Shown here in pieces: positions 8,430 through 17,097 of a stretch of 64,000 nucleotides of DNA. How positions within the stretch are numbered: position 1 is the stretch's first letter; each line of letters opens with the position of its first letter. A program made the translations under genes and the position numbers. This stretch comes from Rhodococcus sp. NBC_00297. Its GTDB lineage: Bacteria; Actinomycetota; Actinomycetes; Mycobacteriales; Mycobacteriaceae. The stretch lies in NCBI RefSeq assembly GCF_036173065.1, contig NZ_CP108041.1:3475001-3539000 (forward strand), written 5' to 3'. The notes below the pieces were generated by a model. That model saw only the letters and a program-made list of their open reading frames with translations. It made no database searches and had not been told where the DNA came from.

Positions 8430-9649
8430 ATCAGTCCGTGGCGCGGCGGATGCGCCCCGGTGAGCGCGTACCGGCCGACGTGTTGAGTCTTCCATCGCAC
8501 AGGGTCGTGGAGCGTGTGGGTCCTCGCGTCGCGCCACAGCCTGTCCAGCCGTAGAGAGGCTGCGGCACTGCGAGTTCCGCCCGCGTCGAACAGTGCCGTG
8601 GTGGCGTCGAGCGACGCACGCGCTGATGCTACCTTGGCCGCTGCTGTCGCGATGGAGGCCGCCGCGGCGCTGTCCGGTGTGAGCTCGCGCTCGGCCACGT
8701 CGATCGCCTCGCCGGCCTCGCGCACGAGCGCCTCGGCCCCGCGCACCCCGATCTCCACCTCGCCGAACTGCTGCAGCAGCAACGGATCCCGGTCGGCCGT
8801 CGCCACGTCGGCGTCCACCGGAGGGCGAGCGACGACCACGACGTCGCGAGCGGTGTCGACGGCGGCGCGGGCGATGCCGGCATCGATGGCGGCGTGCAGC
8901 AGCTGAGCGCGCGCCCCGTAGGTGGTCGCGTCGTCGAAGAGGGCGGAGTACGGCACGAGGGAGTCGGTGAGCACCACGACGTCCGTCAGGGTCACGGTGC
9001 CGCTGGCCGTCGTGCGCTGCCCGAGCCCGTCCCAGTCGTCCTCGACGAGCACCCCGGGTGCGTCCGCCGGGATGTAGGCCAGCACCTTTCGGCTCTGATC
9101 ACCCTGCTCGCCGGGGCTCGCCTGCACGCCGCGGACCACCAACCAGTGTGCGAAGAGCGCGCCCGTCGAGTAGTACTTGGTGCCGTTCAGCGACGAGGTG
9201 CCGTCCGGACGGGACGTCACCGTGGTCCGGTCGACCGCGATGGAGGGTGTGCCGCGCTCGCTCTGGGCGTTGGCGAAGCGGCGACCGGCGAGGGCCTCGG
9301 CGAAGAAGCGTCGCTGTTGCTCCGTCGATCCCTGTCGCCGCAGCGCGTCGAGGAAGGTCATGTGGCTCTGCGGTATCTGCGCGATGCTGGCGTCCCCGCG
9401 AGCGAGCGAGAGGAACACCGAGGCGAGGGTGCGCGCCGAGACCGGCCTGCCGCCGAACTCCGCGGGCACGGTGATGCCCAGCAGGCCCGACGCGGACAGC
9501 AGGTCCAGTTCCGGGCCGGGCAGCCGTCGATCGCGGTCACGTTCGATCGCGGACGGGGCGATCTTCGCCCCGAGCGCGGCGGCGACGGCCAGCGCAGCGT
9601 CGTCGTCGAGCACCGGCGGCAGGGTCTTCGGGCCGGGTTCGGTGATCAT
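8426..9649 (-). CDS. Acyl-CoA-dehydrogenase-fold flavin monooxygenase, DszC / SfnB-like
   Basis: A 407-residue member of the acyl-CoA dehydrogenase superfamily in the sulfur-acquisition branch (DszC, SfnB, SfnC). Seen: SASGLLGITVPAEFGGRPVSARTLA, AQSERGTPSIAVDRTTV, LNGTKYYSTGALFAHWLVVRGV and a C-terminal GARTHTLHDPVRWKTQHVGRYAL; the motif THxxHDPxxWK-xxxG is characteristic of this branch and takes the place of the usual EGT catalytic Glu region. Start ATG 9649 overlaps the stop of ssuD (ATGA). It most likely acts with SsuD to release sulfite from organosulfur compounds, using reduced flavin. Family placement is firm; the substrate is inferred. Confidence 0.85.
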   Translation of the reverse strand: MITEPGPKTLPPVLDDDAALAVAAALGAKIAPSAIERDRDRRLPGPELDLLSASGLLGITVPAEFGGRPVSARTLASVFLSLARGDASIAQIPQSHMTFLDALRRQGSTEQQRRFFAEALAGRRFANAQSERGTPSIAVDRTTVTSRPDGTSSLNGTKYYSTGALFAHWLVVRGVQASPGEQGDQSRKVLAYIPADAPGVLVEDDWDGLGQRTTASGTVTLTDVVVLTDSLVPYSALFDDATTYGARAQLLHAAIDAGIARAAVDTARDVVVVARPPVDADVATADRDPLLLQQFGEVEIGVRGAEALVREAGEAIDVAERELTPDSAAAASIATAAAKVASARASLDATTALFDAGGTRSAAASLRLDRLWRDARTHTLHDPVRWKTQHVGRYALTGAHPPRHGLI

Positions 9650-10827
9650 CGGGCGGGGAGGAACGGGGTGTGGCCGGTGGCGCGTGCCGCGGCGCCGCCG
9701 GAGAACAGTCCGCGGCTGCGCAGTTGGGGGATGACACCCTCGCCGAACCAGTACAGCTCCTCGAGGTGCGGATAACCGGAGAGAACGAACTCGTCGATGC
9801 CGATGGCCGCGTACTCCGCGATGCGATCGGCCACCTCGGTGTGGCTCCCGACGAGGGCCGTTCCGGCTCCGCCGCGCACCAGGCCGACACCAGCCCACAG
9901 GTTGGGGGAGATCTCGAGTGCGCGCGGGTCCTTCCAGGACCCGGTCCTGCGGCTCTCCTCGTGCAGGGCGAGCATCGCGCGCTGGCCCACCGACTCGCTC
10001 CGCGCCAGGTTGGACTGCGCCGTCGCGACGGCGTCCTCGCCGAGCGCCTCGACGAGCGCGCCAGCCTGCTTCCAGGCCTCCTCGGACGTGTCGCGGGTGA
10101 TCACATGCAGGCGGATGCCGAAGCGCACGGTGCGTCCGCGCTCGGCCGCGAGTCCGCGGATCCACTCGATCTTCTTCGCCACGGCCGTGGTCGGCTCACC
10201 CCACGTGAGATAGACGTCGGAGTGGTCCGCCGCCACCGGGCCCGCAGCGGGAGAGGAGCCGCCGAAGTACAGCGGAGGCGTGGGGTCGGGGAGGAACGGC
10301 AGCGACGCGTCCTCGACCTGGATGTGCGTGCCCTGGTGCGTCACCGACTCGCCGCGCCAGAGGCCGCGGACGATGGTGAGGAACTCGTCCGTGCGGGCGT
10401 ACCGCTCGTCCTTGGACAGGTGATCGCCGTACTGACGCTGCTCGTGAGCCTCGCCCCCGGTGACGACGTTGAGCAGGAGTCGGCCGGGCGCATGGTTGCT
10501 GAACGTCGCCGACATCTGCGCCGCGAGGGTCGGGCTGATCAGACCCGGTCGGAAGGCGATGAGGAATGCGAGCTTCTCGGTCTCGCGGGCGAGCATCGCC
10601 GTGGTGAGCCACGCGTCCTCGCACCACGCGCCGGCCGGGGTGAGTGCACCGGTGAAGCCGAACTCCTCGGCCGCGCGGCCGATGGACGACAGGTACCCGA
10701 TGCTCGCGCGACGATCTCCGCCCGCGGCGCCGACTCGCGTGCCGTGTCCGCCGCCGACGATCGACCTGCTGTCGCCGTAGGTGGGAAGGAACCAGTGCAG
10801 TGCGAGAGAAGAGTTGTCGAGGGTCAC
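9646..10827 (-). CDS. ssuD: FMNH2-dependent alkanesulfonate monooxygenase (LLM family)
   Basis: A 393-residue luciferase-like monooxygenase closely resembling SsuD. Motifs running in order: LHWFLPTYGDSR near the N-terminus, EDAWLTTAMLARETEKLAFLIAFRPG, NVVTGG, DLYLTWGEP-type VYLTWGEPTTAV, FGIRLHVITRDTSEEAW, and the diagnostic EISPNLWAGVGLVRGGAGTALVG. The enzyme uses FMNH2 and oxygen to desulfonate alkanesulfonates to aldehyde plus sulfite. The start is GTG 10827 (GGTGGGA upstream) or possibly GTG 10836. It is coupled to the DszC-like gene; no flavin reductase or SsuABC transporter is adjacent. Confidence 0.88.
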   Translation of the reverse strand: MTLDNSSLALHWFLPTYGDSRSIVGGGHGTRVGAAGGDRRASIGYLSSIGRAAEEFGFTGALTPAGAWCEDAWLTTAMLARETEKLAFLIAFRPGLISPTLAAQMSATFSNHAPGRLLLNVVTGGEAHEQRQYGDHLSKDERYARTDEFLTIVRGLWRGESVTHQGTHIQVEDASLPFLPDPTPPLYFGGSSPAAGPVAADHSDVYLTWGEPTTAVAKKIEWIRGLAAERGRTVRFGIRLHVITRDTSEEAWKQAGALVEALGEDAVATAQSNLARSESVGQRAMLALHEESRRTGSWKDPRALEISPNLWAGVGLVRGGAGTALVGSHTEVADRIAEYAAIGIDEFVLSGYPHLEELYWFGEGVIPQLRSRGLFSGGAAARATGHTPFLPAR

Positions 10828-10892
10828 TCGTCCCACCGTAGGACCGTCGCGGCGCCCCGAGAAGCGTTGGAATCAGGGCGATTCTTGGCGTG

Positions 10893-12038
10893 TCAGCCCC
10901 GTGCCACGAGGAGGGGAACGGTCATCTCGACGTCGGTCAGGGAGCCGTGATGGCCGGGCAGCGCCGACTGGTTCGGTTCGGCCCCGCGGCGGATCAGGGC
11001 GCCGTCGCCGAGGGCCAGAGCCAGGACGTCACCGATGCACGCCGCGACGTCGGGGCGCACCGACGGCCCGAACCAGCCCCGGGAGACCGCATCGTCGCGG
11101 CCCACCACCAAGTGGTCCGGACCCAGGGTCTCCCGCCAGGCATCGAGCACCGTGGCAGCGGCGCCGGCGTCGGCGAAGACGTGGCGCGCGCGGGGTTCGC
11201 CGCAGATCATCCGGACGTCGGCGGTGAGCGCGGGCGTCGCGTCGATGTCCACGCGGGTGCCGATCTGCACCATCCCGTGATCGGCGGTGACGATCAGCGC
11301 TGCGTCGGAGGGCAACTCGCCGAGGATGCCGGCGACGATGGTGTCGACCTGAGTCAGCTCATGGCGCCACGCGTCGGAGTCCGGCCCGCGCACGTGGCCG
11401 GTGAGGTCGAGTTCGGACCAGTACGAGTAGACGAGGGACCGCTGGCCGCGCCGCAGCGCGCGCGAGGTCTCGGCGACGAGGTCGCCCGCGGACACCGACG
11501 CGGAGAAGTCCCCGCCGCGCAGCACGGCGCGGGTGAGCCCGGACTCGCGCTGGTAGGACGGCGCGATGCGAGTGACGGACACCCCGTCCGCCGCGGCGCG
11601 CTCGAACACGGTGTCGCGAGGTTGGAACTGTTCCGGAACGAGCTCGGCGAGCAGATCGACGCGGGGTCCCTGACCGTGCAGACGCCAGTGCAGCGGATTC
11701 ATCGGACGGTCGAAGCCGGGCACGGCGGTGAGGTAGCCGACGATGCCGTGCTCACCGGGCGTGCGTCCGGTGCCCAGTGACGCCAACGACGTCGCGGTGG
11801 TGGACGGGAACGTGGCGGTGACGACCCGCTCGGTGAGCGAGGAGAGTGTCGGCGCTGCCGAGGCGTGCGCCGCCAACTGTCGAGCTCCGAGGCCGTCGAC
11901 CAGCAGTACGCAGATTCGCCGGACCCCGGACAACCCCAGCCCGACGGTGTCGGACTCACCGGGGACGCCGAGTGCGCCGAGCACCGACGGCAGAAGATCG
12001 GACAGGCTGTCGCCGCCGTAGCGCGGAGTGGTCACCAC
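10893..12038 (-). CDS. Alkaline phosphatase superfamily nucleotide pyrophosphatase/phosphodiesterase
   Basis: A protein of about 381 residues with the NPP/PglZ metal-site layout: the first metal aspartate in RICVLLVDGLGARQLAAH, the nucleophilic threonine region ATFPSTTATSLASLGTGRTPGEHGIVGY, a central DTIVAGILGEL, the ALIVTADHGMVQIG metal motif and a late HGSLTDVEMTVPLLVARG histidine. Such enzymes hydrolyse phosphodiesters or pyrophosphates using two zinc ions. It lacks a signal peptide and is probably cytoplasmic. Two adjacent GTG codons (12038 and 12035) can serve as start; a longer Ser/Pro/Arg-rich upstream frame is rejected. The TY-Chap-like gene ends 31 bp upstream in the same direction. 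Confidence 0.85.
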   Translation of the reverse strand: MVTTPRYGGDSLSDLLPSVLGALGVPGESDTVGLGLSGVRRICVLLVDGLGARQLAAHASAAPTLSSLTERVVTATFPSTTATSLASLGTGRTPGEHGIVGYLTAVPGFDRPMNPLHWRLHGQGPRVDLLAELVPEQFQPRDTVFERAAADGVSVTRIAPSYQRESGLTRAVLRGGDFSASVSAGDLVAETSRALRRGQRSLVYSYWSELDLTGHVRGPDSDAWRHELTQVDTIVAGILGELPSDAALIVTADHGMVQIGTRVDIDATPALTADVRMICGEPRARHVFADAGAAATVLDAWRETLGPDHLVVGRDDAVSRGWFGPSVRPDVAACIGDVLALALGDGALIRRGAEPNQSALPGHHGSLTDVEMTVPLLVARG

Positions 12039-12069
12039 ACATCGAAGGCTATCGGCAGCACCCTTCTCG

Positions 12070-13443
12070 TCAGTCGAAGAGGCTGTCACCGGTTCCGCCG
12101 GCGAGGTCGGTCCCGAACAGGTCGAGCTGGGAGCCGGACGACCGCGTCGGTCCGTCGACGCGGTCGGCGGCCAGACGCCGGTGCGCGGAGGTGAGGAGCG
12201 CGGAGGTGGTGCGCCAGACCCGCGCATCGAGACCGGCCGACGCGGCGACTCGCGGATCGGTGTCGTCGAGCGTGCGATCGAGGGCGGAGAGCTCGCACTC
12301 GCGCGCCACGTCCAGGAAGCGGACGACGCGCGTGCGATCGTGTCCGCACGCGTTCAGCACCTCCTCGACGTCGATGTCGGCGCCGCGCTCCCACACCGCC
12401 TCGGCGATCGCGCGCAGTGCCTCGGGAATCACCGGACCGCCGTGCTCGTCCGTCCCGTCACCCGCGTCGCACTCGGGCGTCGGTTCACCGAACGCGTCGA
12501 GGTAGGGCCGCGCCCCGAGCCCGGCCCGGAGATGCTCGGCGGCCTCGCCGGCGAACTTCTCCATGACGGCCAGCATGTCGGCCACGTGCTGCGGGACGAA
12601 CGGCACCACCGTGACGTCGATGGTGGCGACGATGCGATCCTCGTCCAGCAGCACCTTGACGTGCGGCCACCGGCGATTGACGTCGTTGACGACCGACAGT
12701 GCTCGCGCCTCGTCGGTGACGCCGGCCGCGAGCGGCGCGAGGATCTGTACGAACGGCGCCTCCGGGGTGGGGCACAGGTAGAGCCAGGCCGGCCCGAGAC
12801 GGAACGGGTAGTCGCCGTCCTCGTCGGGGTGTGGCACGAACCCGAGGATGTGCAGGAGCGTCTGCTCGATGATCTCGAGACGGGCCTCGGGACCGGACGT
12901 GCGGACCGGCCGCAGCGGGTCGAACGGGACAGGGTCGGACGGCGGCGCGTCCTCGGGGTCCGTGGACGACGCGCCGAACCGGTCCTCGATCACGGGGCCG
13001 CACAGGTCGCCGTCCAGCTCGAGGAACGACGGATGCGGGACACCCCACACCGAGCGCAGGACGCGGACAGCGGCGTCGGCGAGTTGGTCGGCGTAGCGCC
13101 GCGGGCGATCGACGAACCAGTTCACCGGCTCGTCGTCGCGGCGCGCGGTGTGCGGGAGCGACGGCGGCGGGGCGAACCCGAACTGCTCCAGCAGTGCGCG
13201 CCCCTCGGACGTCCACCGGCGGTGCTCGGCGAGGTACTCGTCCGCCAGCACCTCGCACCGGACCGTCTCGTCGTCCCATCCGTAGAACTGCAGGCACGGC
13301 GGAACCGGATCGGAGTCGGCGTGCGGGCACGCGAGCACCAGAGAGTGTCCCGCCGGCATCCCGTCGAGGTGATCGGCGAGCAGGGTGCGGAACCGGCTCC
13401 AGGCGGCCTCGGGCGAGAGGTCGACACTGTTCAGGTCGTTCAT
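12070..13443 (-). CDS. YbjN / TY-Chap (T3SS chaperone-like) domain protein
   Basis: A 457-residue cytoplasmic protein. The N-terminal part (about residues 10-90: AWSRFRTLLADHLDGM, HSLVLAC, PCLQFYGWDDETVRCEVLADEYL) and a second segment around residues 220-330 (LLHILGFVPHPDEDGDYPFRLG, APFVQILAPLAAGV, LSVVNDVNRRWPHVKVLLDEDRIVATIDVTVVPFV) both resemble YbjN and the TY-Chap peptide-binding chaperone folds described in actinobacteria. The C-terminal 120 residues are helical. I choose ATG 13443. The assignment rests on pattern memory and the client is unknown. Same strand as the phosphodiesterase downstream. Confidence 0.6.
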   Translation of the reverse strand: MNDLNSVDLSPEAAWSRFRTLLADHLDGMPAGHSLVLACPHADSDPVPPCLQFYGWDDETVRCEVLADEYLAEHRRWTSEGRALLEQFGFAPPPSLPHTARRDDEPVNWFVDRPRRYADQLADAAVRVLRSVWGVPHPSFLELDGDLCGPVIEDRFGASSTDPEDAPPSDPVPFDPLRPVRTSGPEARLEIIEQTLLHILGFVPHPDEDGDYPFRLGPAWLYLCPTPEAPFVQILAPLAAGVTDEARALSVVNDVNRRWPHVKVLLDEDRIVATIDVTVVPFVPQHVADMLAVMEKFAGEAAEHLRAGLGARPYLDAFGEPTPECDAGDGTDEHGGPVIPEALRAIAEAVWERGADIDVEEVLNACGHDRTRVVRFLDVARECELSALDRTLDDTDPRVAASAGLDARVWRTTSALLTSAHRRLAADRVDGPTRSSGSQLDLFGTDLAGGTGDSLFD

Positions 13444-13490
13444 GGGGCGACCGTAACGCGGCCCACCGACACGGTGTCGCGAGTCCCGGC

Positions 13491-13784
13491 TCACACGGTC
13501 AGATCGGCGTACTCCTCGTGCGTCTCGACGAAGTGGTGCACGTAGGAGCACGACGGGACGATCTTCAGCCCCGCGGCGCGTGTGTCGTCGAGTGCGTGAC
13601 GCACCAGGACGGCCGCGAGTCCGCGGCCGCGGAACTCGGGAAGCGTCACGGTGTGGTCGAAGTCCCGGACCGTGGGATCGGTCTGCCGATACTCGGCGTA
13701 GCCGGCGACCTCCTCACCGACGAGGATCTCGAAACGCTGACGATCGGGATGGTGCTCCACGCGGGTGTCGTCTGTGTCTGCCAT
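13491..13784 (-). CDS. Small GNAT-like N-acetyltransferase (YidJ/GTL3 type)
   Basis: A 97-residue single-domain protein of the short GNAT group (COG2388-like). Seen: VGEEVAGYAEYRQTDPTVRDFDHTVTLPEFRGRGLAAVLVRHALDD, where the RGRGLA stretch is the acetyl-CoA pyrophosphate loop, followed by AAGLKIVPSCSYVHHFVETHEEY, the typical ending (xxPxCxYVxxxxxxHPEY in relatives). These proteins acetylate unknown small molecules or proteins. ATG 13784 is nine bases downstream of the end of the transporter operon, so it may be co-transcribed with that operon. Confidence 0.85.
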   Translation of the reverse strand: MADTDDTRVEHHPDRQRFEILVGEEVAGYAEYRQTDPTVRDFDHTVTLPEFRGRGLAAVLVRHALDDTRAAGLKIVPSCSYVHHFVETHEEYADLTV

Positions 13785-13793
13785 GGACCGAAC

Positions 13794-14540
13794 CTACTCG
13801 CCCGCGCCGGGACGAGGGCCCGTGCTTCCGAGGGCGTCCAGCAGTGCGCGTTCGTAGGTCGCGAACTCCCGCGTGGTGGCGGTCTCGGCGCGTCGCGGCC
13901 GCGGCAGATCGATGCTCACGTCGGCGACCACCCGCGCGGGCCGCGGCGACAGCACGACGACCCGGTCCGACACCTGCACCGCCTCCCGGATGTCGTGGGT
14001 GATCATCAGGACCGTCCAGCGGTACCGCTGCCACACCTCCTGCAACCAGTCCTGCATGGCCGTCCTGGTCAGCGAGTCGAGAGCGCCGAACGGCTCGTCC
14101 AGCAGCAGGACGTCGCGTCCCTGCACGACGGTCCGGAGCAGTGCGGCCCGCTGCCGCATCCCGCCGGACAGCGACGAGGGGCGTGCGTTCTCGAAGCCGT
14201 CGAGGCCGAAGACCGGGAACAGGTCGCGGGCCCGGCTCCGCGCCTGCGCCTTCGGAACCCCCTGCACCTCCAGCCCGAGTGCGGTGTTCGCGAGAACCGA
14301 ACGCCACGGGAACAACAGGTCCTTCTGCGGCATGTACGCGCAGCGCGGTGTCACCACGGTGCCGCTGTCCGCGGTGTCGAGACCGGCGAGGAGGGTGAAC
14401 AGCGTGCTCTTGCCGCAGCCGCTCGGGCCGACGATCGACACGAACTGTCCTCCCTCGACGGCGAGGTCGATCCCGTCCAGTACCGGTGTGCCCGGGTAGG
14501 ACTTGCGCACCGAGGTCAGCTCCAGAACAGGATCCGTCAT
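13794..14540 (-). CDS. thiZ: ABC transporter ATP-binding protein for thiamine pyrimidine precursor (ThiZ-like)
   Basis: A 248-residue ATPase of the nitrate/taurine/thiamine-precursor importer group. Walker A GPSGCGKST is at residues 38-46, the Q-loop in YMPQKDLLFPW at 69-79, signature LSGGMRQR at 124-131, Walker B LLLDEPF at 145-151 and the H-loop in LMITHDIREA near 180. It energises the ThiX permease, whose gene ends within this gene's start (ATGA overlap). Assignment to thiamine pyrimidine uptake, and not sulfonate or nitrate, comes from the NMT1-type ThiY, TenA and the TPP riboswitch upstream. Confidence 0.88.
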   Translation of the reverse strand: MTDPVLELTSVRKSYPGTPVLDGIDLAVEGGQFVSIVGPSGCGKSTLFTLLAGLDTADSGTVVTPRCAYMPQKDLLFPWRSVLANTALGLEVQGVPKAQARSRARDLFPVFGLDGFENARPSSLSGGMRQRAALLRTVVQGRDVLLLDEPFGALDSLTRTAMQDWLQEVWQRYRWTVLMITHDIREAVQVSDRVVVLSPRPARVVADVSIDLPRPRRAETATTREFATYERALLDALGSTGPRPGAGE

Positions 14541-15331
14541 CGCGTCCCTTCCTTCGCCGCGAGCGCCCACGGCGCGAGAAGCCGCTCGGCCACGAACGTG
14601 AGGAGGAAGAGTGCGATGCTGCACACCGCCGTGACCAGGACCGCGGCCAGGACGAGATCGGTGCGGAACGCGTTCTTCTGCTGCGCCATGTAGATGCCCA
14701 GACCCGACGTGGCGCCGACGTACTCGGAGAAGACGGCACCGACGACGGCGTAGGTGATCCCGATGCGGAGCGCGGTGAAGAAGCGCGGCAGCGCGGACGG
14801 GAGCCGGACGTACCGGAACTGTTGTCGCCGTGACGCTCCCATGCTGCGCAGCAGTGCGTCGGACTCCTTGTCCGCGGAGGCGAATCCCTCGATCAGGCCG
14901 AGGGTCATCGGGAAGAACGTCACCAGCGCGATCACCAGGAGCTTGGGGAGGATGCCGAATCCGAACCAGATGATCATCAGGGGAGCGACGGCGATGACCG
15001 GCAGTGTCTGCGACACCACGAGCAGGGGAACGACGGCGCGGCGCAGCCACGGCGAGAAGTCCACGGCCGTGGCGATGATCCACGAGATCGTCAGGGAGAC
15101 GGCGAAACCGAGCAGAGTGACCTGAACGGTGGACGATGCGTGACCCGCGATGACGGCACGGTTCGTCCAGCCCTGATCGACGACGCGGGCGGGGGAGGGG
15201 AGTACGCGCGGCGAGATGCCGCTGACGACCACGTACACCTGCCAGGCCGCCACGAGGCCCGCCGCGAGCAGCAGCGCCGGCGCGTACCGCCCCACCTGTC
15301 CGCCGCGCTCAGCCCTGATCGAGGTACTCAT
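14537..15331 (-). CDS. thiX: ABC transporter permease for thiamine pyrimidine precursor (ThiX-like)
   Basis: A 264-residue inner membrane permease with about six transmembrane helices. It carries the EAA-type loop that contacts the ATPase (DALLRSMGASRRQQFRYVRLPSALP around residues 160-185) and VLPSPARVV near residue 45, both typical of SsuC/ThiX-type permeases. The start lies 23 bp inside the end of thiY and the stop overlaps thiZ, so translation is coupled throughout. Confidence 0.88.
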   Translation of the reverse strand: MSTSIRAERGGQVGRYAPALLLAAGLVAAWQVYVVVSGISPRVLPSPARVVDQGWTNRAVIAGHASSTVQVTLLGFAVSLTISWIIATAVDFSPWLRRAVVPLLVVSQTLPVIAVAPLMIIWFGFGILPKLLVIALVTFFPMTLGLIEGFASADKESDALLRSMGASRRQQFRYVRLPSALPRFFTALRIGITYAVVGAVFSEYVGATSGLGIYMAQQKNAFRTDLVLAAVLVTAVCSIALFLLTFVAERLLAPWALAAKEGTR

Positions 15332-16343
15332 CGGTGAAGTAGGTCGACCAGTCGGGCTCGGTGGTCAGCGGTGCGCCGTCGGGCCCGGCCAGGACACCGG
15401 CGTCGAACAGGAACTTCGAGTACCCGGACCATCGCTCCAGGGTCTGCGTCCCGACGCGGCCGTTCTCGTCGAGCATGTAGTCCTCCGCCAGCATGCGCTG
15501 ACTCTCGACGACCAGGTCCTCGTCGGGAAATGCTCCCGGGTTGGCGTCGATCAGATCGCGCGCGCCCGCGTCGGGATCGTCGGCGGCCTTCTGGTAACCC
15601 TTCTGCAAGGCCTGCACGAACTGTCGCGCCTGTTCGGGGTGCTCGGCCATCCACTCGTCACCGCCGTCGACGACGATCGCGTACGAGTCGGGGAAGCCGA
15701 AGTCGGTGTAGTCGAAGTACGTCATCGGGGTTCCGGCCCGCTCGGCCTCGAGACCCTCCCACGCGAAGTAGGAGACGGTGAAGTCCGCGGTACCGGAGTA
15801 GACCGCCTCGTACGCGGACGTCCCGAGCACCACGGTCTCGAAATCGCCGGTGCCACCGTCGTTCTCGATCACCTTGCGGAGGGTGGCCTCCTCGCCCGCA
15901 TCGCCGAACCCGGCGTAGGTCCGCCCGTCCAGGTCTCGGGGGCTCCGGATGTCCTGCCGGTCGGCGCGGACGCCGATGCCGGTGGCCCAGTGCTGCAGCG
16001 GCGCCATCACCGAGGTCACCTTCGCACCGGCAGCGCGGGCGTAGGTGGCGGAGCTGTGGAAGCTGATCCCGAACTCGGCGTTGCCGGAGTCGATCAGCGT
16101 GTCGGGGGACGTCGAGTTGTACGGCAGGATCTCGACGTTCAGCCCGGCGTCCGCGAAGTAGCCCTCCTGCTGGGCGACGAACAGGCCCGTGTGGTTCGTG
16201 TTGGGTGTCCAGTCGAGCGCGAAGCGGATCGTGTTCGCGTCGGAGGCATCGGACGTGGCGCAGCCCGCGAGACCCGCGGCGGCGACGAGCGACACGGTGA
16301 GCAGAGCCGCGACGCGCCCGACCCTCGTGTGCCGCGCCCTCAT
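15309..16343 (-). CDS. thiY: Thiamine pyrimidine precursor-binding lipoprotein, NMT1/THI5-like (ThiY)
   Basis: A 344-residue substrate-binding lipoprotein. The signal peptide ends in a lipobox LAGC with Cys28, so it is anchored outside the membrane. The mature part opens with IRFALDWTPNTNHTGLFVAQQEGYF, the conserved entry of the NMT1/THI5-like fold used by ThiY and ABC hydroxymethylpyrimidine-type binding proteins; YFAWEGLEAERAG and FPDSYAIVVDGG follow. By analogy with Bacillus ThiXYZ it binds formylaminopyrimidine or hydroxymethylpyrimidine. The gene overlaps tenA by four bases upstream and thiX by 23 bases downstream. Confidence 0.88.
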   Translation of the reverse strand: MRARHTRVGRVAALLTVSLVAAAGLAGCATSDASDANTIRFALDWTPNTNHTGLFVAQQEGYFADAGLNVEILPYNSTSPDTLIDSGNAEFGISFHSSATYARAAGAKVTSVMAPLQHWATGIGVRADRQDIRSPRDLDGRTYAGFGDAGEEATLRKVIENDGGTGDFETVVLGTSAYEAVYSGTADFTVSYFAWEGLEAERAGTPMTYFDYTDFGFPDSYAIVVDGGDEWMAEHPEQARQFVQALQKGYQKAADDPDAGARDLIDANPGAFPDEDLVVESQRMLAEDYMLDENGRVGTQTLERWSGYSKFLFDAGVLAGPDGAPLTTEPDWSTYFTDEYLDQG

Positions 16344-17092
16344 GCGTCCGACCCCGAAGCAGGCCAGGGCACGGTGTTCAGGGCGGTGTCCCAGAACAGC
16401 AGTTCGTAGCGCATCGCCACGACGAACGCGTCACTCATCCGCTGTCGTTCGGCCGGGCCGGCCACCTCGGCAGCCGCGTCGACGAGCTCGCGGGCGCGCG
16501 CGGCGGAGGTCTGGAAGTCCTCGGCGTCGTACGTCGTCACCCACCGGGCGTACGGGTGGTGCGGATCAGCGTCGAGCACGGCGCGGGCCGAGGCCGCGAG
16601 TCCGCGGCCGACCTCGGCGTAGATCCAGAAACAGGGGAGCGCGGCCGCGGCGCCGACGGCGTAGGTGTCGGTCGCCGCCGTCGCCGTGAGGAACGAGACG
16701 TACCCGAGGCACGCCTGGCTGTGCTCGACCGGCTTCTCCGACGGACCGCCGAGTGCGACGTCGGCGAGAAGGCTGGTGTGCAACGACTTCTCGACCGTCG
16801 CGGCCGTCGCCGCCGACGTGGCCCAGAACGCTCCGGCCTCCGGATCGACTGCGCGCGAGGACAGGAGGGCCAAGGCCTTCGCGTATCCCTCGAGGTAGAG
16901 GCCGTCCTGCTCGATGTACGTCCGGAACGACGTGATCGGCAGGGTGCCGTCGCCGAGTCGGGTGAGGAACTCGAGATCGCCGATCCGGGCCCGCAGGCCT
17001 GCCGTGCGGTCCCAGAGGAGGTCGGTGAAGCGTGTGAGGTCGGCTGCATCCGTGGTGGAGGCAGCGTCGACCGCATGGTCGTACGGCGTCAT
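16340..17092 (-). CDS. tenA: Aminopyrimidine aminohydrolase / thiaminase II
   Basis: A 250-residue TenA. Active-site residues known from Bacillus TenA can be matched: Asp63 and Tyr66 in IEQDGLYLEGY (D-x-x-Y), Cys154 and Tyr158 in LPCFWIYAEVG (C-x-x-x-Y), and a late Glu in MRYELLFWDTA. It hydrolyses aminomethyl-pyrimidine thiamine breakdown products to HMP for thiamine salvage. The ATG lies ten bases after the GAAGGGA of the TPP riboswitch, the only candidate ribosome binding site. First gene of tenA-thiY-thiX-thiZ, with overlaps at each junction. Confidence 0.92.
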   Translation of the reverse strand: MTPYDHAVDAASTTDAADLTRFTDLLWDRTAGLRARIGDLEFLTRLGDGTLPITSFRTYIEQDGLYLEGYAKALALLSSRAVDPEAGAFWATSAATAATVEKSLHTSLLADVALGGPSEKPVEHSQACLGYVSFLTATAATDTYAVGAAAALPCFWIYAEVGRGLAASARAVLDADPHHPYARWVTTYDAEDFQTSAARARELVDAAAEVAGPAERQRMSDAFVVAMRYELLFWDTALNTVPWPASGSDA

Positions 17093-17097
17093 GGCCG

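Noticed and set aside
13794..14540. Naming the ThiZ-like ATPase as part of a nitrate or taurine importer
   Set aside because: The family signature alone allows this, but the operon has TenA, an NMT1-type ThiY and a TPP riboswitch.
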